In this document: piece by piece, positions 1 to 5,307 of the stretch
Layout of the letters: each line of letters begins with the position of its first letter
Position numbering within the stretch: position 1 is the stretch's first letter
From: Nitrososphaerota archaeon
GTDB lineage: Archaea > Thermoproteota > Nitrososphaeria > Nitrososphaerales > JACPRH01
Reading direction: 5' to 3'
Length of the DNA stretch: 5,307 nucleotides
Assembly: GCA_029460375.1 (NCBI GenBank)
Contig: JARPAQ010000012.1
Span: 1 to 5,307, forward strand
Notes under the pieces: generated by a model
What the model saw: the letters and a program-made list of their open reading frames with translations, nothing else
Told to the model about the DNA's origin: nothing
The model's database searches: none
Translations under genes and position numbers: made by a program

Positions 1-207
1 AGGCGCAACCGCAATGCTGTCACTTGAAGCCACTTTCCGAATATCGTCTAGGCTGAGATGATCAAAGTGTGAATGGGTTATTAAAACCAGATCAGCAGGC
101 TTGCCTCCCCTGATCTTAAATGGATCTGTGTAGACGGTCACATCTCCTTCTAACCTGAAGCAGTCGTGACCCAACCAAGATATCTTCAGACCCAAATACT
201 CAAACAA
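1..207 (-). CDS. MBL-fold metal-dependent hydrolase, UlaG/UPF0173-like (5' part only)
   Basis: This is the first 69 codons of a metallo-beta-lactamase-fold hydrolase, and the gene runs off the left edge of the window. The translation contains LKISWLGHDCFRLEG near residues 7-21, the first beta-strands typical of the UlaG/UPF0173 branch. The metal-binding motif THSHFDHLS follows, with H45, H47, D49 and H50 fitting HxHxDH. Such proteins are soluble, usually bind zinc or manganese, and hydrolyse varied substrates; the substrate cannot be read from this fragment. I chose the TTG at 207-205 because a GGTGA core sits exactly 6 nt upstream (218-214). The TTG at 195-193 would give a start nearer the family norm (MGLKISWLGH) but has no ribosome binding site. 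The frame is closed by a TGA at 216-214. The gene is divergent from acs. Confidence 0.85.
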   Translation of the reverse strand, partial: MFEYLGLKISWLGHDCFRLEGDVTVYTDPFKIRGGKPADLVLITHSHFDHLSLDDIRKVASSDSIAVAP

Positions 208-213
208 AAAGAT

Positions 214-218
214 TCACC
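214..218 (-). promoter_or_regulatory. Shine-Dalgarno core GGTGA for the MBL-fold gene
   Basis: On the minus strand GGTGA is followed by a 6-nt spacer (ATCTTT) and then TTG. GGTGA matches the core of the archaeal anti-Shine-Dalgarno complement (AGGAGGTGATCC), so this site decides the start in favour of the TTG at 207-205. Confidence 0.6.
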
Positions 219-244
219 AGACACAATAATACCGGGCTGCGTGA

Positions 245-250
245 TTTAAA
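245..250 (-). promoter_or_regulatory. Possible TATA box for the MBL-fold gene
   Basis: TTTAAA lies in the divergent intergenic region, about 40 nt upstream of the proposed TTG start. With usual archaeal geometry (box centre about 26 nt before the start site), transcription would begin near 221. That leaves a leader of about 14 nt which still contains the GGTGA site. The hexamer is palindromic, so strand is assigned by position only. No clear purine-rich BRE is visible. Confidence 0.35.
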
Positions 251-356
251 CATTGAAAGATCGTTCTACCCAACTGCAAAACACATAGCGACATCTTCAA
301 GTCATACGCATACTCCTAGCAAAACCATATCGCAACGCAATTAGAATCTAGTTACC

Positions 357-363
357 ATTTATA
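357..363 (+). promoter_or_regulatory. Likely TATA box of acs
   Basis: The sequence ATTTATAAC around 356-365 has an archaeal TATA-box shape, with its centre about 27 nt upstream of the acs ATG at 388. Standard spacing would place the transcription start at about 386-388, so the mRNA would have no leader or one of only a few bases. The rest of the 208-387 gap shows no RNA gene or repeat that I can support. Confidence 0.5.
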
Positions 364-387
364 ACATAGACCCGAAAAGGGATCGTC

Positions 388-2343
388 ATGCCCGACCCAG
401 AAAGCTCTCAAACACTGGAATCACTCCTAAACGTAGTAGAGAAGTTCCCACCACCGAAGAAGCTCAAAGAGCAGGCTTGGGTCAAGAGCAACAAGATTTA
501 CGAAAAGGCCAAACGGGATCCCGAAGGTTTCTGGGCGGAAGCAGCCGAGATACTTGACTGGTTCAAACCTTGGAGCAAGGTTCTGAAATGGGATCCACCT
601 GACTCACGGTGGTTCATAGGCGGAAAGATAAATGCGTCCTACAACTGCCTCGACAGACATGTAAAGACGTGGAGGCGTAACAAGGTAGCCATATTCTGGG
701 AAGGTGAACCGGGAGACAGGCGAGTCCTAACATATAGTGATCTGTATCGCGAAGTAAACAGGTTCGCAAACGTTCTGAAGAAGATGGGGCTGAAAGAAGG
801 AGACCGCGCCACCCTATATCTACCCATGATACCCGAACTCCCCATAGCTATGCTGGCCTGCACCCGAATAGGAGTTATACACAGCGTGGTCTTCGCCGGC
901 TACAGCGCCAAGGCTCTGCAAGAAAGGCTGAGAAACGCTGAGGCTAGACTCCTAATCACCGCCAACCACGGGTATAGGCGCGGTAAGAAGATACCGTTGA
1001 AGAAAAATGCAGATGAAGCTCTTCAAGACGCCCCCACCGTGGAAAAGGTCATAGTATACCAGAGGAGTGACGAGCTCACACCTATGAAGAACGGCAGGGA
1101 CTTCTGGTGGCACGAGCTAATGCAGACAGTTCCTCCGAAGTGTGACCCTAAGCCTCTGGACAGTGAAACCCCCCTATTCACCCTATACACTTCAGGAACA
1201 ACAGGGAAGCCGAAGGGTATCGTCCATGTAAACGGTGGATACCTTGTTGGCACGGCCATAACTCAAAAATGGGTCTTCGACCTGAAAGACGAAGACGTAT
1301 ACTGGTGCACCGCAGATATAGGTTGGATTACGGGTCACAGCTACATAGTATATGGCCCCCTCGCAATCGGCGCCACTGAAGTTATGTATGAAGGAGCGCC
1401 AGACTATCCTCAACCAGACCGGTTCTGGGAGATAGTTGAAAGATACGGTGTAACAATATTCTACACCGCCCCCACGGCAATAAGAGCATTCATGAAGTGG
1501 GGTGAAGAGTGGCCTAAAAAGCACGACCTAAGCAGTATACGCCTCCTCGGCTCTGTAGGCGAACCCATAAACCCCCAAGCGTGGCTCTGGTACCGAAGCA
1601 CAATAGGAGGCGGTAAATGCCAGATAGTTGACACGTGGTGGCAGACCGAAACAGGCATGATACTGATAACACCCCTCCCCGGCGTCACGGTGCTGAAACC
1701 CGGCTCAGCCACACTCCCCTTCCCCGGCATAGAAGCCGATGTTGTCGACGAGAAAGGAAATCCTGTACCTCCTGATCGAGGCGGATTCTTGGTGATAAAG
1801 AACCCGTGGCCCGCTATGCTGAAGACTCTTTACAGAGATCCTGAACGGTACAGGAGAACTTACTGGACACAGATACCGGGAGCCTACTTCACTGGAGACG
1901 GTGCAAGGAAGGATAAAGATGGATACTTTTGGATTATGGGTAGGATTGATGATGTTATGAACGTGTCAGGCCATAGGTTGGGCACTATGGAGGTTGAGAG
2001 CGCCATTGTAAGCCACCCGTTCGTGGCAGAAGCAGCGGTAGTGGGTAAACCTCATCCTGTAAAAGGCCAATCCATCACCGCGTACGTTATGCTTCGGAGA
2101 GGTGTGAAACCAGCTGAGGGTCTGAAGGACGATCTAAAAAAACAGGTTCGTAAGGAGATAGGTCCCATAGCAGTTCCAGACGAAATATACGTCGTAGAAA
2201 AGCTACCCAAGACTCGAAGCGGAAAGATTATGAGGAGAGTTATACGCGCACTTATCTCTGGACAAGAGCTGGGTGACATAACTACGCTGGAAGATCCTTC
2301 CGCCGTAGAAGAGGTTCGAAAGTGGTTAAAGACTGTCGAGTAA
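388..2343 (+). CDS. acs: Acetyl-CoA synthetase, AMP-forming (acetate--CoA ligase)
   Basis: This cytoplasmic enzyme activates acetate with ATP to acetyl-AMP and then transfers the acetyl group to CoA, releasing AMP and PPi. The 651-residue length matches the family (about 650). The N-terminal ACAS-type domain is present (about residues 30-90), followed by the ANL adenylation core. Visible motifs are the phosphate loop [11 protein letters not shown] (267-277), DTWWQTETG (415-423), [13 protein letters not shown] (518-530, hinge Asp521) and the C-terminal lid [11 protein letters not shown] with the adenylation lysine K613, the residue acetylated in regulated bacterial homologues. Pocket residues I314, T315, V390 and W418 line up with Salmonella Val310, Thr311, Val386 and Trp414. 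The bulky tryptophan points to acetate rather than a longer acid. ATG 388 is the only reasonable start because an in-frame TAG lies at 367-369; a weak GGGATC precedes it. Endonuclease III follows closely on the same strand. Confidence 0.96.
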   Translation: MPDPESSQTLESLLNVVEKFPPPKKLKEQAWVKSNKIYEKAKRDPEGFWAEAAEILDWFKPWSKVLKWDPPDSRWFIGGKINASYNCLDRHVKTWRRNKVAIFWEGEPGDRRVLTYSDLYREVNRFANVLKKMGLKEGDRATLYLPMIPELPIAMLACTRIGVIHSVVFAGYSAKALQERLRNAEARLLITANHGYRRGKKIPLKKNADEALQDAPTVEKVIVYQRSDELTPMKNGRDFWWHELMQTVPPKCDPKPLDSETPLFTLYTSGTTGKPKGIVHVNGGYLVGTAITQKWVFDLKDEDVYWCTADIGWITGHSYIVYGPLAIGATEVMYEGAPDYPQPDRFWEIVERYGVTIFYTAPTAIRAFMKWGEEWPKKHDLSSIRLLGSVGEPINPQAWLWYRSTIGGGKCQIVDTWWQTETGMILITPLPGVTVLKPGSATLPFPGIEADVVDEKGNPVPPDRGGFLVIKNPWPAMLKTLYRDPERYRRTYWTQIPGAYFTGDGARKDKDGYFWIMGRIDDVMNVSGHRLGTMEVESAIVSHPFVAEAAVVGKPHPVKGQSITAYVMLRRGVKPAEGLKDDLKKQVRKEIGPIAVPDEIYVVEKLPKTRSGKIMRRVIRALISGQELGDITTLEDPSAVEEVRKWLKTVE

Positions 2344-2364
2344 CCTATGATAAGCGTATGTATG

Positions 2365-2369
2365 GGTGA
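2365..2369 (+). promoter_or_regulatory. Shine-Dalgarno core GGTGA upstream of nth
   Basis: GGTGA lies 6 nt before an in-frame CTG (2376-2378), 10 nt before an ATG (2380) that opens only a two-codon frame, and 15 nt before the in-frame TTG at 2385. Its spacing fits the CTG best and is identical to that seen for the MBL-fold and acetyltransferase genes. Confidence 0.5.
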
Positions 2370-2384
2370 AAATATCTGAATGCC

Positions 2385-3092
2385 TTGACGATTCAGGAGC
2401 AGGAAGAGTCCCTGAAGGTGCTGAAACCCCCGTCTGTGGAGAAGGTTCTGGTTGAAGTCTCCCATATGCTTGAACGATACATAGGTTACAGAACAGCCCT
2501 CGGGCAGATAAGCGTCGAATGGGCAAGTGATCCCTTCAAAGTCTTGATAGGCACCATATTATCACACCGAACCAAGGACGAAATGACCGCCAAAGCAGCT
2601 GAACAACTATTCCGGAGATTCAAAAAACCTGAAGACCTAGCAGAAGCAGACGAAGAAGAGATTCAGAGACTAATTAGATCCGCAGGCTTCTACCGCGTAA
2701 AGGCGAAACGCATCAAAGAAGTAGCCCGACTGATAATTGAACGCTTCAACGGCGCCGTTCCTAAAGATATGGAGAGCCTATTATCACTACCCGCAGTGGG
2801 ACGAAAGACAGCCAACTGTGTACTCGTCTACGGTTACAAGACTCCAGCCATACCTGTAGACACACATGTCCACCGTATATCCAACAGGCTGAACCTCGTG
2901 CAGACCCGTACTCCGGAAGAAACTGAGATTAGACTAGCAGAGAAGGCGGACAGGAAGTACTGGCTGAACATAAATGACCTATTCGTACGTTTCGGCCAGA
3001 CTGTTTGCAAACCAATCGGGCCCAAATGTGAAATGTGCAGCCTCAGAGCGCACTGCGCCCACTACGCCTTGAAGGTGGCTAAACCTCAGTAA
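2385..3092 (+). CDS. nth: Endonuclease III (HhH-GPD DNA glycosylase/AP lyase)
   Basis: The product removes oxidised pyrimidines from DNA and cleaves the abasic site by beta-elimination, in base excision repair. It has the HhH-GPD fold: the helix-hairpin-helix LPAVGRKTANCVL (135-147) carries catalytic Lys141, and PVDTHVHRISNR (157-168) carries catalytic Asp159. The Lys-Asp spacing of 18 is the same as E. coli Nth (120/138). The C-terminal iron-sulfur loop is intact, with C208, C215, C218 and C224 giving C-x6-C-x2-C-x5-C for a [4Fe-4S] cluster. SHRTKDE replaces the bacterial SAQATD segment, a variant I associate with archaea. Length is 235 residues with an N-terminal extension of about 25. The TTG start at 2385 is the first conventional codon, but the GGTGA site favours CTG at 2376, which would add three residues. 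The gene lies about 40 nt after acs, so it is probably co-transcribed, and its stop overlaps the end of the convergent minus-strand gene. Confidence 0.94.
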   Translation: MTIQEQEESLKVLKPPSVEKVLVEVSHMLERYIGYRTALGQISVEWASDPFKVLIGTILSHRTKDEMTAKAAEQLFRRFKKPEDLAEADEEEIQRLIRSAGFYRVKAKRIKEVARLIIERFNGAVPKDMESLLSLPAVGRKTANCVLVYGYKTPAIPVDTHVHRISNRLNLVQTRTPEETEIRLAEKADRKYWLNINDLFVRFGQTVCKPIGPKCEMCSLRAHCAHYALKVAKPQ

Positions 3093-3415
3093 TACCAAGC
3101 TCTAATAGGCTTCGCAGCATTCTTCTCTATGTACTTGATGACATCCTCAGCCTCTGAGAAATATAGAAACTCCTCCCTTCCGCCTGGGAGAAATAACTTG
3201 GCCTCCTCATCATAGATACGTTCAGCCGTATTTACACAGTACTTTTGCGAAGGCCTGGTGGGGGAATGTAAAGTAGCGATGAAGATAAAACCACCAGCCC
3301 GCAAGTCTTCTATGCACCCCAGTACTCTTACCCCATCGTCCAAGTCGAGTGACTCGATTACCTTCTTCAACTCCCTTAAGCTATGTATCGACCTATCTGA
3401 ATATGGTTTCCTCAC
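3086..3415 (-). CDS. Small hypothetical protein, about 109 residues
   Basis: I do not recognise this protein. It is supported as a gene by an uninterrupted frame in a stretch with no competing plus-strand frame, by neighbour-like codon use (AGG arginine, GAG glutamate), and by a sensible alternation of charged helices and short strands. A helix around ELKKVIESLDL is followed by strand-like GVRVLGCI and GGFIFIATLHS, then FLPGGREEFLYFSEAEDVIKY, with a basic, aromatic C-terminus ending RAWYY. There is no signal peptide, membrane segment or catalytic motif. Its two cysteines are far apart and do not suggest a metal site. The GTG start at 3415 lacks a ribosome binding site. The frame stays open to a TAG near 3502 with coding-like residues (for example DKLCFYASIGVRK just upstream of and across the GTG), so the true start may be earlier, for instance an ATT at 3448. 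It is convergent with nth (stops overlap within 3086-3092) and divergent from cysS. Confidence 0.65.
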   Translation of the reverse strand: MRKPYSDRSIHSLRELKKVIESLDLDDGVRVLGCIEDLRAGGFIFIATLHSPTRPSQKYCVNTAERIYDEEAKLFLPGGREEFLYFSEAEDVIKYIEKNAAKPIRAWYY

Positions 3416-3418
3416 ACC

Positions 3419-3438
3419 TATGCTAGCGTAGAAGCATA
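3419..3438. repeat. Short inverted repeat, TATGCT/AGCATA
   Basis: Two perfect 6-bp arms (3419-3424 and 3433-3438) are separated by 8 bp, just upstream of the GTG of the minus-strand small gene in the divergent gap before cysS. It could be a dimeric regulator site or chance; arms of this length are common enough that I give it low weight. Confidence 0.25.
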
Positions 3439-3483
3439 ACTTATCAATAACGCCTTCTTTCAGGAAAAGACTATTATCCCCAG

Positions 3484-3490
3484 TTTTATG
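3484..3490 (+). promoter_or_regulatory. Possible TATA box of cysS
   Basis: TTTTATG is centred about 39 nt before the proposed CTG start at 3526. Archaeal spacing would put transcription initiation near 3513, leaving a leader of about 13 nt that includes the weak GGGTAGAT ribosome-binding sequence (3515-3522). This geometry supports a start near 3526 and argues against the much later GTG at 3589. Confidence 0.35.
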
Positions 3491-3525
3491 AAGAATCTAT
3501 AGCGAAGAAACGGCGGGTAGATAAT

Positions 3526-4740
3526 CTGAAGCTATACAACACTCTGACATGCAAAAAGGAGGAGTTTCAACCACGTGACAAAGGGGTTGTGAAGATGTTC
3601 GTATGCGGCCCCACAGTATACGATAGCGTTCATCTGGGTCACGCGCGGACATACCTAGTATACGATATACTGGCCCGCTACCTGAAATTCAAAGGCTTTG
3701 CGCTTCAATTCATAGTCAACATAACCGATCTGGACGACAAGGTCTTCGAACGAGCCGAAGAAGAAGGGGTGGAGTACAAGGCTCTAGCGGAAAGATACAC
3801 CCAAGAATTCATAAAATGCCTGAAATCACTCAACATTACAAGCATAGACGCCTTTCTGAAAGCGTCGAAATACATCGGCGAAATAGAACACCAGATCGAA
3901 CAGCTCATCGAGAAAGGACACGCATACCAAGCGGACGGCGACGTTTACTTCAACACATCGAGCTTCCCCGACTACGGGAAGCTATCCCACCAGACACCTG
4001 CGGAACTGAAGCTCCGAAGACTGGATCCAGATCCCAAAAAGAGAGATCAGAGAGACTTTCAACTCTGGAGAAGCTGGAGCGGAAGACCCCCATCCTTCCA
4101 AAGCAAATTCGGGCAAGGAAGACCTGGGTGGCACATAGAGGATACGGCCATCTCCATATCGACACTAGGTTCAGGTTACGACATTCACGGCGGCGCTATA
4201 GAGCTAGTCTTCCCTCATCACGAGGCTGAGATTGCGCAGGCCGAGTCTCTTACTGGGCGCAAGCCCTTTGTGAAGTACTGGGTTCACACGGGTCTTCTTG
4301 TCGTGGACGGTGAGAAGATGTCCAAGTCTTTCGGCAACTTTGTCACTTTGAAAGATGCTCTTGAAACGTATGGTTCTGATGTCCTGAGGCTCTACCTGCT
4401 CTCGCGCCACTATAGCGAGACGTTCGATTTCAAGATGAGCGACGTTAAGAGTTTCGAAAAGGAGATCACCCTCATCCGCCGGACAGTGAGCCGCCTAAAG
4501 CGCCTGGCCGAATCTAATGAAGAGGAAGGTAATTTGAGGGTTGAAGCCAGATTCCAGAGGCATGTTGACAGTTTCTTCAGCGCCATGGATGACGACCTTG
4601 ACACCCCGAAGGCTTTCGACGCTTTAATGCTACTGATCAAAGAGGTAAATAACGATATGACTGGAGTTGATCAGGACTTGCTAAATACTGTTTTAACGAT
4701 GCTCTCCATAATAGGTCTTGAACCCTCTTCAGGTGATTAG
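3526..4740 (+). CDS. cysS: Cysteinyl-tRNA synthetase, lacking the usual C-terminal domain
   Basis: This class I enzyme charges tRNA-Cys with cysteine. Counting from CTG 3526, the motifs are MFVCGPTVYD (24-33), the HIGH box HLGH (36-39), GWHIEDTA (201-208), FPHHEAEIAQ (229-238) and KMSKS (264-268). Expected zinc ligands are C27, D206 (Cys209 in E. coli), H231 and E235. The nearest conventional start, GTG 3589, would remove KLYNTLT-KKEEFQP, the conserved first strand and tail found in nearly all CysRS proteins. No ATG, GTG or TTG exists in frame between the TAA at 3448 and 3589, so CTG 3526 is proposed, with a weak GGGTAGAT upstream. The product is about 404 residues against the usual 460-480. 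It stops at the end of the helical bundle (IIGLEPSSGD), and no frame after the TAG restores the missing anticodon-binding domain. The acetyltransferase gene follows immediately. MshC is also short but has a different signature. Function is secure; the exact start is not. Confidence 0.92.
   Translation: MKLYNTLTCKKEEFQPRDKGVVKMFVCGPTVYDSVHLGHARTYLVYDILARYLKFKGFALQFIVNITDLDDKVFERAEEEGVEYKALAERYTQEFIKCLKSLNITSIDAFLKASKYIGEIEHQIEQLIEKGHAYQADGDVYFNTSSFPDYGKLSHQTPAELKLRRLDPDPKKRDQRDFQLWRSWSGRPPSFQSKFGQGRPGWHIEDTAISISTLGSGYDIHGGAIELVFPHHEAEIAQAESLTGRKPFVKYWVHTGLLVVDGEKMSKSFGNFVTLKDALETYGSDVLRLYLLSRHYSETFDFKMSDVKSFEKEITLIRRTVSRLKRLAESNEEEGNLRVEARFQRHVDSFFSAMDDDLDTPKAFDALMLLIKEVNNDMTGVDQDLLNTVLTMLSIIGLEPSSGD
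4731..4736 (+). promoter_or_regulatory. Shine-Dalgarno AGGTGA inside the cysS 3' end
   Basis: AGGTGA, extended to AGGTGATT, overlaps the last codons of cysS, just before its TAG (4738-4740). Six bases after GGTGA is an in-frame ACG (4743). It is the strongest ribosome binding site in the window and implies that acetyltransferase translation is coupled to cysS. Confidence 0.6.
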
Positions 4741-4742
4741 AC

Positions 4743-5307
4743 ACGGCTTCCGAAAACAGGTGGAGCAAGTTTGAAGAGAACGAGAACTCTTGGTTTTCAC
4801 TCTGGTCAGAAGCCCGAGAAACAGGGTGCGCACTACTTCTCTTGAATAATAATCTGGCAGACGATCCCGTGTTCAACCACGCTACCCGTGTAAGATGTAA
4901 ACCTGAAGAGGCTGATGATCTAATAGTGAAAATCATCACACAGTACAGAGCGAAGAGTATCCCCCCATGCTTCTACGTTTCACCACTCACCTCTCCTGCA
5001 GACTTCGACGATAGGCTAGTGGCTAAAGGATTCAAAGAGTGGGATAACATGGATGTTATGAAGTACGTCGGCAGAGAACCCCCTCCTATTGAAGGCGATA
5101 TGGAGGTTCGAAAAGTAGGCTTGGAATCGATAGAGGACTGGGTCAGCATCTTTACCCAGTCGTTTGAAGTACCTATCTCACAAGCTCACGAGCATATGGC
5201 GAAAAGTAGATACCTGTTCCCCAGCTCAGACATCGACTTCCTCCTAGCATATGTTAATGGTAAGGCGGCAGGATGCGTAGCGCTGTATTCAAAGAATAGG
5301 GTTGGAG
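4743..5307 (+). CDS. GNAT-family N-acetyltransferase, two-part (3' end missing)
   Basis: This appears to be a GNAT-fold acyltransferase that uses acetyl-CoA; its acceptor is unknown. The window holds about 188 residues. The first 115 or so form an N-terminal GNAT-like domain with LLLNNNLADDP, FNHATRV, IPPCFYVSPLTSP (73-85) and a KGF turn ending at residue 97. A second domain starts at residue 120 (MEVRKVGLESIEDWVSIF), which is the first strand and helix of a GNAT core. It continues to FLLAYVNGKAAGCVALYS, the usual strand-turn-strand before the acetyl-CoA loop. The R/Q-x-x-G-x-G/A loop itself would lie beyond the window, so catalytic competence is unproven. The frame is open from TGA 4734-4736. 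Coding-like sequence (NRWSKFEENENSWFSLW) begins right after the stop of cysS, upstream of the first conventional starts (TTG 4842, GTG 4869). ACG 4743, 6 nt after GGTGA, is the best-placed initiator. It probably shares a transcript with cysS. Confidence 0.72.

Noticed and set aside
208..387. Search for an RNA gene, riboswitch or repeat in the divergent intergenic region
   Set aside because: No cloverleaf, long stem or repeated unit is visible by eye; only promoter-like AT-rich boxes can be supported.
1192..1524. 110-codon open frame on the minus strand inside acs
   Set aside because: It lies entirely antisense to the strongly conserved acs core and its translation shows no domain; it reflects the codon bias of acs.
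2380..2388. ATG at 2380 as the start of a leader peptide before nth
   Set aside because: It opens only ATG-CCT-TGA, too short to support, and has poor spacing (10 nt) from the GGTGA site.
2052..2465. 137-codon open frame on the minus strand over the acs end and nth start
   Set aside because: It is antisense to two well-supported genes and its translation has low-complexity serine/phenylalanine-rich character typical of a shadow frame.
3816..4229. 137-codon plus-strand frame within cysS
   Set aside because: It is out of frame with conserved CysRS motifs and extremely rich in arginine, as expected from a shifted reading of the same DNA.
3526..4740. Identity as MshC, the CysRS-like mycothiol ligase, suggested by the short length
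   Set aside because: MshC has a CGITPYD-type signature and is an actinobacterial enzyme; here CGPTVYD, HLGH and the archaeal-type GWHIEDTA point to a true CysRS.
4738..4830. Readthrough of the cysS TAG as pyrrolysine to restore a C-terminal domain
   Set aside because: The frame after TAG shows no resemblance to the missing domain and ends at a TGA after about 35 codons, while the next gene already occupies this stretch in another frame.
1..5307. Mobile element, CRISPR array, toxin-antitoxin or defence system
   Set aside because: No transposase, integrase, terminal inverted repeats, spaced direct repeats or defence domains were seen; all but one of the genes have housekeeping-type families.

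Overview
The window looks like a piece of an archaeal chromosome, probably from the TACK/Thermoproteota side (a Bathyarchaeia-like lineage is a guess). The reasons are AT-rich TATA-like boxes about 26-28 nt upstream of likely transcription or translation starts, GGTGA Shine-Dalgarno cores, heavy use of ATA, AGG and AGA codons, an endonuclease III with the archaeal-looking motif SHRTKDE, and a cysteinyl-tRNA synthetase with GWHIEDTA where bacterial enzymes have GWHIECSA. Lineage is inferred from these features, not from a search.

Layout. Bases 1-207 (minus) hold the 5' part of a metallo-beta-lactamase-fold hydrolase. A 180-bp divergent intergenic region (208-387) carries promoter-like boxes for both directions. 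Bases 388-2343 (plus) encode a full-length AMP-forming acetyl-CoA synthetase. About 30-40 nt later comes endonuclease III (about 2385-3092, plus), likely co-transcribed. Its stop overlaps, tail to tail, the end of a small unrecognised minus-strand gene (3086-3415). A second divergent intergenic region (about 3416-3525) leads into cysteinyl-tRNA synthetase (about 3526-4740, plus). A two-part GNAT-type acetyltransferase (about 4743 to the window end, plus) follows directly, with its Shine-Dalgarno inside the last codons of cysS.

The genes are housekeeping and do not form an obvious pathway: acetate activation, base excision repair, tRNA charging and an acyltransferase of unknown substrate. I see no mobile element, CRISPR array, RNA gene or defence system.

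The oddest signal concerns translation starts. In cysS the conserved N-terminus lies upstream of every ATG, GTG or TTG in frame, and in the acetyltransferase gene coding-like sequence does the same. Three genes (hydrolase, nth, acetyltransferase) have a GGTGA core exactly 6 nt before an in-frame TTG, CTG and ACG respectively. This suggests near-cognate initiation, or sequence errors at starts. In addition, cysS ends early and appears to lack the usual C-terminal anticodon-binding domain.
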